From: Winogradskya consettensis
GTDB lineage: Bacteria; Actinomycetota; Actinomycetes; Mycobacteriales; Micromonosporaceae
Assembly: GCF_018332715.1 (NCBI RefSeq)
Contig: NZ_BOQP01000004.1
Coordinates: 248,001-312,000 of the forward strand
Direction: 5' to 3'
DNA length: 64,000 bases
The position numbers and the translations under genes were made by a program. Under the pieces are notes generated by a model. That model was given only the letters and a program-made list of their open reading frames with translations, was not told the DNA's origin and ran no database searches. Every line of letters starts with the position of its first letter. The first letter of the stretch is position 1. Shown one piece after another: positions 42,822-51,110 of this stretch.

Positions 42822-43666
42822 GCGAACGCCACCATCGCGGTCCGGTACCTGGACAGCGCCTCCGGGTCGCGCCAGTGCAATTCCGCCCGCACGACCTCGC
42901 GTACCGCGGCGCTGGGAAAGAGCCCGCGCGCCCGGGACGCCACGAACGGCCTGTCCCGCAGCCAGGCGAACAGCTCCCCGGGCCCGCCTGCCGGGACCGT
43001 CGCACGAAGGAGGTCCTCGGTGGTCCCGGACGCGACCGCGCACACCTCCAGGGCCTGCCGGTGGGCGCCGGACGGGATGTCACCGATCAGCCGGTGGAAG
43101 AGCGAGACCGCGACCTCCCGGCGCAGGTCGTCGTCCCGCAGGAACTCGGTTCCCGCGGCAGCCACCCGCGCCGCGACCCGCAGTGCCAGTGGATTTCCCC
43201 TGCCCACCGACAGAACGGTCGCCCATCTGTCCCGGGGAACCCCGAGCTCGCGGATCAGCTCCTGCGACTGCGCCGCCGACAGCGGCGCCAGGGCCACGAC
43301 CCGGAGAGCACCCGTCCAGCGCGGCGCCGGCGGCCGGCGCGACGCGACTATGAACACCGTTCCGGGCGGCCCGGTGCGCGGCAGGATCTCCGGCAGCCGG
43401 TCGACGTGATCACAGTCGTCGATCAGGATGACGGCGGGTCCGGTCCCGGCCGGGACGACCCGGGATTCGAGGTCCGCAATATCGCGCCGGACAACCGGCC
43501 GGCCCAGGCTCCCGGCTTCGTGCGCGACGCGCCGCAGCAGCGCCGACTTGCCGATACCGCCGGGGCCGCAGACGTAGAACGCCACGGTGCCGCCGGTCGT
43601 CCCGGCCAGGGCCGCACGCAGAAGAGCCATCTCACGGGTACGCCCGACCTGGCCTTGTTGCGTCAC
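42818..43666 (-). CDS. P-loop ATPase coupled to the SARP gene
   Basis: A 282-aa AAA/STAND-like ATPase with Walker A GPGGIGKS near 34-41, Walker B VILIDDCDHVD and sensor-like FIVASRRPP. The C-terminal helical part (HRLIGDIPSGAHRQALEVCA) resembles the winged-helix half of LuxR-type (MalT-like) ATPases, without a DNA-binding domain. GTG 43666 is preceded by AGAGG at 6 nt. The stop overlaps the SARP start (GTGA). It may be a separate regulatory ATPase subunit that works with the SARP. Confidence 0.8.
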   Translation of the reverse strand: MTQQGQVGRTREMALLRAALAGTTGGTVAFYVCGPGGIGKSALLRRVAHEAGSLGRPVVRRDIADLESRVVPAGTGPAVILIDDCDHVDRLPEILPRTGPPGTVFIVASRRPPAPRWTGALRVVALAPLSAAQSQELIRELGVPRDRWATVLSVGRGNPLALRVAARVAAAGTEFLRDDDLRREVAVSLFHRLIGDIPSGAHRQALEVCAVASGTTEDLLRATVPAGGPGELFAWLRDRPFVASRARGLFPSAAVREVVRAELHWRDPEALSRYRTAMVAFA

Positions 43667-43886
43667 TACGTACCTCTGACCTCGATGCTGGTGATGGACC
43701 CGGGGACTCAACCAGCTCACGGGTGTCGCTCATCGGTCGTGGAGTTGACGCCCGTCGGGTGTCGTGTGCCACAGCTGAGGACAAGCACCGCCCCGGCGGC
43801 TTCCGGCGGGCAAAGGTGGTGCACTCGATGACCGAGGGATGATCCATTGATGGACGTACCGGCTCTGTGGGACGAAAATCGCATAT

Positions 43887-46415
43887 ATGAAACGTTTCAC
43901 GGCATCATCCGGCATACCGCGCCGCCTTCTCCTGCAGGCGGGTGTCGCCACGGCGGCCGCAGCCGCACTTCCCCAGCCGGCGCCGGCGGCCGGGGCCGCC
44001 GATGAACCCGACTGGCGGCGCTATGTCGTCGGACCCGCCGATCGGCACGTGACGCCGTCCCTGGTGACGGCGACCACCGGGGACGTGCGCGACCCGGACG
44101 CCCTGCTGACCCGTGGCGGCACCGTCACCGTCCTCACCCGGCCCCGGCCCACGGCACCGCCACAATGGCCCGCGGGAACCACCGCCACCGCCTCGTCGTT
44201 CCACGCCCCCAACGGGGGCAACAACGGCACACCCACCACGTACGAACCAGGCAACGCCGTCGACGCGGATCCGGGGACGTTCTGGAACGACGCGGAACCC
44301 GCCACCTACCCGGCGGTGCTGACGATCACCACACCCACGGCGCAGACGCTGCCCGGGGTGACGCTGCTGTCGAACGCGGACGGCGTACCCGTCGATTTCA
44401 CGGTGGAGACCTGGGACGGCACCGCCTGGCAGCCGGCCGCGACGGTGACCGGCAACAGCGACGTCCAGCGGGCGGTGCCGTTCGGCGCGGCGGTCACCAC
44501 CGGTTCGGTACGGCTGACGGTGACCCGCACCCAGGACACGCCGCGCGGGCAGTACACCCGGGTGAACGCGCTGTGGCCCGGCGTCGTCGAGGCGGCGGCC
44601 GCCCCGAGCGTCACCGTCGACTTCGGCAAGGTCGTCGTCGGCTACCCGCGGGTGGTCTTCGCGTGGGCGTCGGACAACAACCCCGGGGTGCGCCTGGCGT
44701 TCTCCGAGACCCTGCAGTTCCTGACCGACCGCTCCGACTACACCCGCGGCGACGGCTCCGGCGGCCCGGGCACCGACCAGTACGCCGTACCGGCCGGCGG
44801 CGCCGACTGGCTCGACCAGCCGGGCGACCAGAGCGGCACCCAGGTGCACGCCGAGGGGCTGCACGGCTTCCGCTACCTGAAGATCACCCTGGACGCGCTG
44901 CCCGCCGACGCCCCCGCCGCGCTGCCCTACGGCCAGGTCGCCATCGACGCGGTGGCGCTGGAGTTCACCGCCTACCTCGGCACGCCGGAGTCGTACGCGG
45001 GGACGTTCCTCTGTTCCGACGACGAGCTCAACCGCTACTGGTACGCCGCGTCGTACGCGGGCGAGCTCACCGTCGACACATTCCGGGCTACCGACTGCGA
45101 CCCCCGCGATGCGGCGAGTCCCACCCTCGAGGGCAAGCTCGTGCTGCACGACGGGGCGAAACGCGATCGGGACCCCTACGTCGGCGACCTGGCCGTCTCC
45201 GGGCGTACCCTCTATCTGACCCATCCGGATGCCGCCGTGGCCGCGCGTAACGTGCTCGCCGATCTGGCCGCCCACCAGCGATCCGACGGTTTCCTCCCGC
45301 CCGCCTCGATCGTCGGGTACGCCTTGAAGCTGTTCGACTACCCACTGTGGTGGATCACCACGAGCTGGGACTACGTGCTGTACACCGGTGACCGGGCGTA
45401 CGCCGCGGACCACTGGACGACGCTCACCGCCGTCCTCGACACCTGGTATCCGAGCGTCACCGACGGCGACGGCCTGCTGAGCAAGGGCCTCAACGCCACC
45501 GGGGAGTACGGCGACTACGCCTTCCTGCCCCGCAGCGGCCGGGTCACCTACTACAACGTGCTGTACGTCCAGGCCCTGCGCGACGCCGCCCGGATCGCCG
45601 GCTTCCTCGGTTACACCGCCGACGCCGACCGCTGGACCCGCCGCGCCGCCACGGTCACCGCCGCGGTCAACGCCAAACTCTGGGACGCCACCGCGGGCGC
45701 CTACCTGGACACGCTCGACGGCCCGGTCCGCCACGGCCAGGACGGCAACTCCCTCGCGATCACCGCGGACGTCGCCGACCCCGCCCGGGCCGCCTCCGCG
45801 CTGCGTTACCTGGACGCCACCACCCGGCAGCCGTACGGCAACGCGTTCATGGACAACAACACCCTCCCCGGCGTCGGGGGCGCCTCGGAACGGGTGTACG
45901 CCTTCACGTCGTACCCGGAGATCGTGGCGCGTTTCCGGACCGGCGCGGCGGACAGCGCGATCGACCAGATCAAGCGCACCTACGGCTGGATGGCGGCACA
46001 CGACCCCGGCAGCGCCGCATGGGAGGGCATCGGACCCGGCGGCAAACCGTACGAGGACGGCTTCACCAGCATGGTCCACGGCTGGTCCACCGGCGTCCTG
46101 CCGGCCCTGACCAACGAACTGCTCGGCGTGACACCGACCGGCCCCGGCTTCACCACCTGGACCCTCGAACCGCACCCCGGCACGACGGCGTGGGCACAGG
46201 GCACCGTCCCCACACCCCACGGCCCCCTGACCGTCTCGTGGCAGCGCACGCCGTCGACGTTCACTCTCCGCATCACGGCACCCACCGGAACCCGTGGCCA
46301 GGTCGTCCTGCCGGCCCAGGCCCGCACAGCACGCACGACCCTGAACGGCGCCGCCGTTCCCGGAAGGACAGTGCGGGACATCGGCCCGGGCACGCACACC
46401 ATCGTCGTGCGCTGA
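43887..46415 (+). CDS. Tat-exported GH78-like alpha-L-rhamnosidase
   Basis: An 842-aa secreted glycosidase. A Tat-type signal (RRLLLQAG near 12-19, ending at AAG-A) is followed by an F5/8-type C-like carbohydrate-binding domain (about 95-215), beta-sandwich domains and an (alpha/alpha)6 barrel (about 370-740) with the GH78-like segments DGAKRDRDPYVGDL and WWITTSWDY. A C-terminal beta domain closes the protein. It should cleave terminal rhamnose from plant or microbial glycans outside the cell. No Shine-Dalgarno sequence is visible before the ATG, and a LacI-type palindrome covers the start, so sugar-dependent repression is likely. Confidence 0.83.
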   Translation: MKRFTASSGIPRRLLLQAGVATAAAAALPQPAPAAGAADEPDWRRYVVGPADRHVTPSLVTATTGDVRDPDALLTRGGTVTVLTRPRPTAPPQWPAGTTATASSFHAPNGGNNGTPTTYEPGNAVDADPGTFWNDAEPATYPAVLTITTPTAQTLPGVTLLSNADGVPVDFTVETWDGTAWQPAATVTGNSDVQRAVPFGAAVTTGSVRLTVTRTQDTPRGQYTRVNALWPGVVEAAAAPSVTVDFGKVVVGYPRVVFAWASDNNPGVRLAFSETLQFLTDRSDYTRGDGSGGPGTDQYAVPAGGADWLDQPGDQSGTQVHAEGLHGFRYLKITLDALPADAPAALPYGQVAIDAVALEFTAYLGTPESYAGTFLCSDDELNRYWYAASYAGELTVDTFRATDCDPRDAASPTLEGKLVLHDGAKRDRDPYVGDLAVSGRTLYLTHPDAAVAARNVLADLAAHQRSDGFLPPASIVGYALKLFDYPLWWITTSWDYVLYTGDRAYAADHWTTLTAVLDTWYPSVTDGDGLLSKGLNATGEYGDYAFLPRSGRVTYYNVLYVQALRDAARIAGFLGYTADADRWTRRAATVTAAVNAKLWDATAGAYLDTLDGPVRHGQDGNSLAITADVADPARAASALRYLDATTRQPYGNAFMDNNTLPGVGGASERVYAFTSYPEIVARFRTGAADSAIDQIKRTYGWMAAHDPGSAAWEGIGPGGKPYEDGFTSMVHGWSTGVLPALTNELLGVTPTGPGFTTWTLEPHPGTTAWAQGTVPTPHGPLTVSWQRTPSTFTLRITAPTGTRGQVVLPAQARTARTTLNGAAVPGRTVRDIGPGTHTIVVR
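43888..43899. promoter_or_regulatory. LacI-type palindrome on the glycosidase start codon
   Basis: TGAAACGTTTCA is a perfect 12-bp palindrome that begins at the second base of the ATG at 43887. GAAACGTTTC-type sites are typical of LacI-family repressors of sugar-utilisation genes. No LacI gene is in the window. Confidence 0.6.
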
Positions 46416-46441
46416 CCCGCACCGATCTACCGGGACACGAC

Positions 46442-46486
46442 GACGGCGTGATCAACCGGCCGCAGCGGGTGGATCACGCCGCCGTC
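46442..46486. terminator. Bidirectional terminator between convergent genes
   Basis: GGCGTGATC (46445-46453) pairs with GATCACGCC (46472-46480), extended inward by ACC/GGT and outward with a bulge. It separates the glycosidase and esterase genes. Confidence 0.65.
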
Positions 46487-46515
46487 ACCCCCGGCGGCGA
46501 ACGGCGTGCGATGCG

Positions 46516-47775
46516 TCAAGCGCGTTGGCGGGCCATCCACTGCCAGAGGTGGGTGCCGTGGCTGCTCGGGTCGTTGCGTGCGGCGTAGATCCAGGACCAG
46601 TGGCCGGGGAACTGGTAGCCGTTCCAAACGACGTGGTCGTAGAGGGAGACCAGGGAGCCGGGGATGAGGTCATGCGCGTGGACCGTGTTGGGTCCGGGGG
46701 CGACCGTGTCGTCGTCGCGGGACGCGATGAGCCAGGTCGGGGTGGAGATGGCCCGGAGCTCGGCGTCGGTGATCATGGTCGGGCCGCCGGGTTGCAGGGA
46801 CTCCACCACACCGCAGATGGGTACGGAAGCCGCGAACAGCTCCGGATAGACGGTCGTCATCTTGAGGCTCATGTAGCCGCCGTTGCTGCAGCCGGCGACG
46901 TAGATGCGGTCCCGGTCGACGGGGTTGCGGCGTACGACCTCGCGGATGATCTCCATGATCCGGGGCGCGAAACGGTCGCCGTCCTCGAGCCAGAACGACG
47001 TGCTCTGCGGGGCCACGACGTACGCGCCGGAGAAGATCCGCTGCGCCTGCGGGGTGGCGAACCCGAGCGCGCCCCGATTGGCCCGCAGGGTGGTCTCGTT
47101 GTCGTAGTAGTTGTCGGGCAACGAGGCCCCTTCGCCGCCGCCGTGCAGCCAGACGACGAGCGGGCGCCTGCCGGACCGCTCCGGCGGCGAATACAGCCGA
47201 TACTTCATCCCCGAGCCCGAGACTCGATAACCGAAAGCGTCCACCTCCGGGTTGACCACCCGCCCCTGCACAAAATCTTGAATGGTCACCCGCCGCCGGC
47301 CATCAACCACAAATGCCAAATTCTGCACCAATGTGTACGCGAGGACGAGCCGAACATTGCGCCCCCTGCCCGCGATGTACCCGAGCGTCGAGGCGCCGGC
47401 CTTCCCCTCCCCGTGCTCGAGCTCCACCACCACGTTGCCGCGCCGGTCGAGCCGCACACCGGTCACCACGCGGTCCAGGTCATACTCGCTGAAGATCTGA
47501 TCACCCGGCGCGACGGGAACCGGGCTCGTGGCCTTCACGTGCACACTGAACGTGCCGGTCGTCAGGCTCGCCGGGTCGACCCGCCCGAGCCGTCCGGTGG
47601 CGAGGGTCAGCGAGGTGACCTGCTCCCCGCCGTCCAGCGTCTCGGCATTGACCGTGAACCCCACGCCGGCACCCGAATGCCCGCCGGCCTGAGCCGCCGC
47701 GCCCGGAAGAGTCAACCCGACGGCGGCGCCCGCGCCGGCCGCAAGCACGGAACGACGACTGACCGAGGTGGCCAC
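46516..47775 (-). CDS. Tat-exported esterase / prolyl-oligopeptidase-like hydrolase
   Basis: A 419-aa secreted hydrolase. The Tat signal is SRRSVLAAG near 5-13. A beta-rich N-terminal Ig-like domain (about 35-190) precedes the alpha/beta-hydrolase domain with oxyanion loop VVWLHGGGEG, nucleophile AGCSNGGYMS, acid candidate SRDDDTVAP and a late His (SSHGTHLW). The layout is that of secreted polyhydroxyalkanoate- or feruloyl-esterase-like enzymes. It converges with the rhamnosidase gene, and the two may act together on decorated plant polysaccharides. The substrate is inferred. Confidence 0.85.
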   Translation of the reverse strand: MATSVSRRSVLAAGAGAAVGLTLPGAAAQAGGHSGAGVGFTVNAETLDGGEQVTSLTLATGRLGRVDPASLTTGTFSVHVKATSPVPVAPGDQIFSEYDLDRVVTGVRLDRRGNVVVELEHGEGKAGASTLGYIAGRGRNVRLVLAYTLVQNLAFVVDGRRRVTIQDFVQGRVVNPEVDAFGYRVSGSGMKYRLYSPPERSGRRPLVVWLHGGGEGASLPDNYYDNETTLRANRGALGFATPQAQRIFSGAYVVAPQSTSFWLEDGDRFAPRIMEIIREVVRRNPVDRDRIYVAGCSNGGYMSLKMTTVYPELFAASVPICGVVESLQPGGPTMITDAELRAISTPTWLIASRDDDTVAPGPNTVHAHDLIPGSLVSLYDHVVWNGYQFPGHWSWIYAARNDPSSHGTHLWQWMARQRA

Positions 47776-47913
47776 ATTGCCTCCCTGTTTCCTACCCGTT
47801 ACGAATAACGCAGTGATACGGGTCTATCACAGGCCCGTCACCCCGCGGAAGGATCCGGGCCCGCCTGCCCAGCGGCGGCGGTCGCTGCGGTCGCGTTCCT
47901 CGGGGTGAGCGCT

Positions 47914-47919
47914 TAGGCT
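47914..47919 (+). promoter_or_regulatory. -10 box of a leaderless transcript
   Basis: TAGGCT lies 6 nt before GTG 47926, the spacing expected when transcription starts at the start codon. No Shine-Dalgarno sequence is present. Confidence 0.65.
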
Positions 47920-47925
47920 GAGCGG

Positions 47926-48225
47926 GTGGATGCGGCCCGGGGTGTCCTATGTGCGTGCTGCGGCGGCCTGGTCGTCGTGGTCAGCGAGTCGGCCCACCCG
48001 ACCGGCGTCTTCATCCAGCACGGCCGGTGCGCGGACTGCGGCACCAGGCTGTGGCGCTTACTGAACGAGCAGCGCGTGCCGTTGCCCGATCAGCGCGGCC
48101 GATGGACACCCCCGGCCAGCGACACCAGACGCACGGCCCACCGGACCTTCCGGCACGTCGAGCGCTACTCCTGGCCCGCTGGCCGCCCGTCCCAGCGAAC
48201 GGACCCCACCCACCCCCGACGCTGA
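47926..48225 (+). CDS. Small Cys-rich, zinc-ribbon-like protein
   Basis: A 99-aa protein with cysteines in CACCGG near 9-12 and CADCG near 35-38, a spacing that would suit a zinc ribbon. The C-terminal 45 residues are Arg/Thr/Pro-rich and probably disordered. The leaderless promoter TAGGCT supports the GTG start. I do not recognise a family. It may bind nucleic acid or a protein partner, but nothing around it indicates a pathway. Confidence 0.65.
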   Translation: MDAARGVLCACCGGLVVVVSESAHPTGVFIQHGRCADCGTRLWRLLNEQRVPLPDQRGRWTPPASDTRRTAHRTFRHVERYSWPAGRPSQRTDPTHPRR

Positions 48226-48293
48226 CGCGCCCCCGCACACCCCGCACACCCCGCACCCCTGACGCAGCCCGCGACGCTCCCGGATCCTGCCGT

Positions 48294-48351
48294 CCCGCAG
48301 CCCCCGGGCCAGCCCCGCACACCCCGCAGCCCCCGGGCCAGCCCCGCACAC
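48294..48351. repeat. 29-bp tandem duplication in a C-rich tract
   Basis: Units at 48294-48322 and 48323-48351 are identical, and a partial third follows. The surrounding tract 48226-48405 is cytosine-rich on the plus strand, with CCCGCACAC and CCCGCAGCC words. No gene is convincing in it. Confidence 0.85.
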
Positions 48352-48420
48352 CCCGCAGCCCCTGAGGCAGCCCCGCGGAGTCCCCAGCGCGACCGGAAGT
48401 ATGGATGCGGGCAAGAACGA

Positions 48421-48451
48421 GGGCCCCGGTGCTGAATCAGCACCGGGGCCC
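48421..48451. terminator. Very strong 15-bp perfect hairpin
   Basis: GGGCCCCGGTGCTGA and TCAGCACCGGGGCCC pair perfectly around a single base. It lies 14 bp beyond the stop of the minus-strand frame 48466-48819, for which it is a suitable terminator. Confidence 0.85.
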
Positions 48452-48465
48452 AAGGGTTACGGGTC

Positions 48466-48819
48466 TTAACCACCATCTACCGGCAGAAACGCCGGGTTGT
48501 CGTATCCGCACCAGCCCGATACTCGGGTTTCGGGTGCGAGGACCGCATAAGCGTGACCGGAGACCACCTCTCGTTCGATGGAGACAACGGTGTCCGCGCC
48601 CAGCCCACATCAAGCGGCCGGTAACGGGCGATCCAACGGTGTGAAGCCCTCCCTTTCCTCTGATTTCCTCAACTCATCCGCCGGCGCCGGAACCCCACGC
48701 GACTTCATGGCCCCGAACACGTGCGACGAACGTCCTGCCCTGCCACTTCTCGAGCCGGGTCGGTGTCGGTCCAGCTCCTTCACCCCAGGAACCGGGGTGG
48801 TAATCGTCTGCGTCTTCAC
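48466..48819 (-). other. UGA-interrupted reading frame (possible small gene or pseudogene)
   Basis: A frame starting GTG 48819 encodes 69 residues (KTQTITTPVPGVKELDRHRP...) to a TGA at 48612-48610. The same frame then stays open for 47 more codons with protein-like sequence (DTVVSIEREVVSGHAYAVLA, VSGWCGYDNPAFLPVDGG) to TAA 48468-48466, followed by the hairpin at 48421-48451. Third-position GC is lower than in neighbouring genes. It could be a pseudogene with one nonsense change, a readthrough gene, a structured RNA or chance. The rest of 48226-49019 holds no other convincing gene. Confidence 0.35.
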
Positions 48820-49019
48820 TGTTGTTTCGTGTTCGACAAGAGAAACGTTAACCCTCCGCGCCGAGCATGTCTAGTACCGAGAGCATAGATTTTCTAGGGA
48901 AAGATCTTCACTCTTTCGGACCGGGGCTTTCGCCCGGGGAGGCCCGGCGCTAGCGTCAACGCTCCGAGAAGCCGCTCAGGACCCCGGTGGCGCACGTCAG
49001 CCACGTCCCAGGAGCGGTA

Positions 49020-49763
49020 ATGACGAACAGATCCATGATCAGCGACGAGCTGGCGAAGTACGTCCTGCCGGCGGCGCAGTTCGATGGGCTGAGCCTGGAG
49101 GTGCTGGACGCACCGCGGGCCGCACGGTTCTGGAGCGCCGCGCTCGGCGGTGGCACGGTTCGCGACGTCGGTCCAGGGCGGCTGCGGATCGATGCCGCGC
49201 CCGGTCGGTCGCCGCGAGAGATTCTGCGGCTCACCACCGTTCGCGAGCTACGCCCGCAAGCGACCAGGGCGCATCTCGACCTGCGGCTCAGCGGGGCGGC
49301 CCCGGACGTTCTGGTCGCTGCCGGCGCCCATGTCGTACGGTCCCCCGGTCCTGATCCCTGGTTTGTCCTGGCCGATCCGGAGGGCAACCAGGTCTGCGCC
49401 TATCCCGCGGCCGACGATCGGCCCAGCGGGATCTTCCAGCTCGTCGTGAAGTGCCGCGACGCGTACGCCCAGGCCCGGTGGTGGGGCCGCGTCCTCAGCG
49501 GTGACGTGATCGCCGAGGGTTCGGCCGCCGCGGTCAAGGCCGCACCCGGCTTTCCGTGGGACTACCTGGTTTTCGACCCGGTGCCCGAGCCCAAGGTCGC
49601 CAGGAACCGGCTGCACTGGCACCTCGATCTGCGGGACCGCGACCCGTCCGCCCTGCTCCTGGCCGGTGCGACCGTCCTGCGGCAGCCCGACGCGATCCAT
49701 GCCCCCTGGGTCCTGGCCGACCCGGAGGGCAACGAATTCTGCGCGTTCACAGAACGGCTCTGA
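49020..49763 (+). CDS. Two-domain VOC (glyoxalase-fold) protein
   Basis: A 247-aa protein with two VOC modules (about 15-125 and 130-247). Each ends with the same motif, VLADPEGNQVCAYP and VLADPEGNEFCAF. Metal ligands are only partly recognisable: an early His or Glu is not clear in the first module, HWHLDLR occurs in the second. The ATG at 49020 has AGGAG 6 nt upstream, which rules out the ATG at 48987. The family covers glyoxalases, dioxygenases and antibiotic-binding proteins. No specific substrate is assigned. Confidence 0.85.
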   Translation: MTNRSMISDELAKYVLPAAQFDGLSLEVLDAPRAARFWSAALGGGTVRDVGPGRLRIDAAPGRSPREILRLTTVRELRPQATRAHLDLRLSGAAPDVLVAAGAHVVRSPGPDPWFVLADPEGNQVCAYPAADDRPSGIFQLVVKCRDAYAQARWWGRVLSGDVIAEGSAAAVKAAPGFPWDYLVFDPVPEPKVARNRLHWHLDLRDRDPSALLLAGATVLRQPDAIHAPWVLADPEGNEFCAFTERL

Positions 49764-49791
49764 TCGGCCCCGCGAAGGATCGGCCCCGCGA
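49760..49791. repeat. 16-bp tandem repeat
   Basis: GATCGGCCCCGCGAAG occurs at 49760-49775 and 49776-49791, with a partial third copy. The first unit contains the stop of the VOC gene. Confidence 0.85.
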
Positions 49792-49849
49792 AGGATCGGC
49801 CGGCGGAGAACCGGCTCAGTATCGGGGGCGGGGTGCCGATCAGGCGGGA

Positions 49850-51094
49850 GTGAGCGCCACAGAGACGCACCTGGCAGGGCTCGGCGACGTACTGCGCGAC
49901 GGTGGGCTGCACTGCGTCTATCAGCCGTTCATCGATCTGGACACCGGGGCGGTGCTGGCCTACGAGGCGCTGCTTCGCGGGCCGAGTGGCACCAGGTGGG
50001 AATCGCCGATGGCGCTGCTCGACGCGGCGCGGGCCGAGGGGCGCCTCGCCGACCTCGAGCTGGCCTCGCTGCGGTCGTCGCTGACGGATGCGGGGGCCCT
50101 GGCGCAGGGGCGGCCGGTGACGTTGTTCGTCAATCTCGAGCCCAGCACCCTCACCCAGCGGCTGGACATCGTTCTCGGGGCCCTCGCCGAGCGGGCGCCG
50201 CACGTGCAGGTGGTCGTCGAGATCACGGAGCGGGCCCTGGCCGCCGATCCCGCCGGGATGCTGGCCGGTGCCGAGCGGCTCCGGGGCGCCGGGTGCGCCA
50301 TCGCCGTGGACGATGTGGGGGCCCAGCCCGAGTCGCTCGCGTTCATCCCGCTGCTGCGGCCCGAGGTGGTCAAGCTCGATCTGCAGCTGCTGCGTACGGT
50401 CAAGGATCCGGCCACTGTCGCCGTGGCGGGTGCTGTGCGGGCGTACGCGGAGCAGTCCGGTGCCGAGGTCGTGGCGGAGGGTATCGAGACCCAGGACGAC
50501 CTGACCCGGGCGCTGGTCCTCGGCGCGACGCTGGGCCAGGGCTGGTTGTGGGGCCGGGGTGAGCGCGGTTTCGCACCGTCGGCGTTCCGGCCGGAGCGGT
50601 TCACCGCGCGACCGATCGGGCCGGCTCTGCACGCCACGCCGTACGGGCTGGTCGGGGCTCGCCACCGGGTCAGGCACGCCCCGAAACATCTGCTCATCCC
50701 GGTGTCGAAGACGCTGGAGCTGATGGCGGTGCAGGCCCCGGTGCCCCCGGTCCTGCTCGCGGCGTTCGAGCATGCCCGGTATTTCCGGCCGTTCACGGTC
50801 CAGGACTACACCGAGCTCGCGGCGAAGCTGCCGTTCATCGGTGTCCTCGGCGTGGACATGCCGGCGAATCCCGCTCCCGGCGTGCGGGGTTCGGCCCTGC
50901 CCGTCCAGGATCCGCTCGCCAGCGAGTGGACCGTGGTCATTCTCGGCGCTCACACCTCGGCGGCCCTGATCGCCCGGGATCTGGGCGACGCCGGATCGGA
51001 CGGCGACCGTGAGTTCGAGTTCGTCGTCAGCTACGACCGCGAACTGGTCACCGCGGCGGCACATTCCCTGGTCGGCAGGCTGACTGCAGGCTGA
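49850..51094 (+). CDS. EAL-DICT protein
   Basis: A 414-aa protein. Residues 5-240 are an EAL domain: YEALLRG, NLEPSTL, EITERAL, DDVG, KLDLQLL, VAEGIET and LGQGWLWG correspond to the motifs holding metal and cyclic di-GMP. The loop-6 motif reads DDVGAQPES instead of DDFGTGYSS, so phosphodiesterase activity may be reduced. Residues about 275-410 match a DICT sensory domain (VSKTLELMA, LLAAFEHARYF, VVSYDRELV). There is no GGDEF domain. GTG 49850 follows GCGGGA; the longer frame overlaps the VOC gene and is rejected. Confidence 0.87.
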   Translation: MSATETHLAGLGDVLRDGGLHCVYQPFIDLDTGAVLAYEALLRGPSGTRWESPMALLDAARAEGRLADLELASLRSSLTDAGALAQGRPVTLFVNLEPSTLTQRLDIVLGALAERAPHVQVVVEITERALAADPAGMLAGAERLRGAGCAIAVDDVGAQPESLAFIPLLRPEVVKLDLQLLRTVKDPATVAVAGAVRAYAEQSGAEVVAEGIETQDDLTRALVLGATLGQGWLWGRGERGFAPSAFRPERFTARPIGPALHATPYGLVGARHRVRHAPKHLLIPVSKTLELMAVQAPVPPVLLAAFEHARYFRPFTVQDYTELAAKLPFIGVLGVDMPANPAPGVRGSALPVQDPLASEWTVVILGAHTSAALIARDLGDAGSDGDREFEFVVSYDRELVTAAAHSLVGRLTAG

Positions 51095-51110
51095 GTGCGC
51101 AGCAAGCCGT

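Noticed and set aside
48226-48405. Small proteins encoded in the C-rich tract
   Set aside because: Open frames exist only because of base composition and tandem repeats; products are low-complexity.
49556-49849. N-terminal extension of the EAL-DICT protein
   Set aside because: It overlaps the VOC gene and is Arg/Pro-rich; GTG 49850 begins the recognisable protein.
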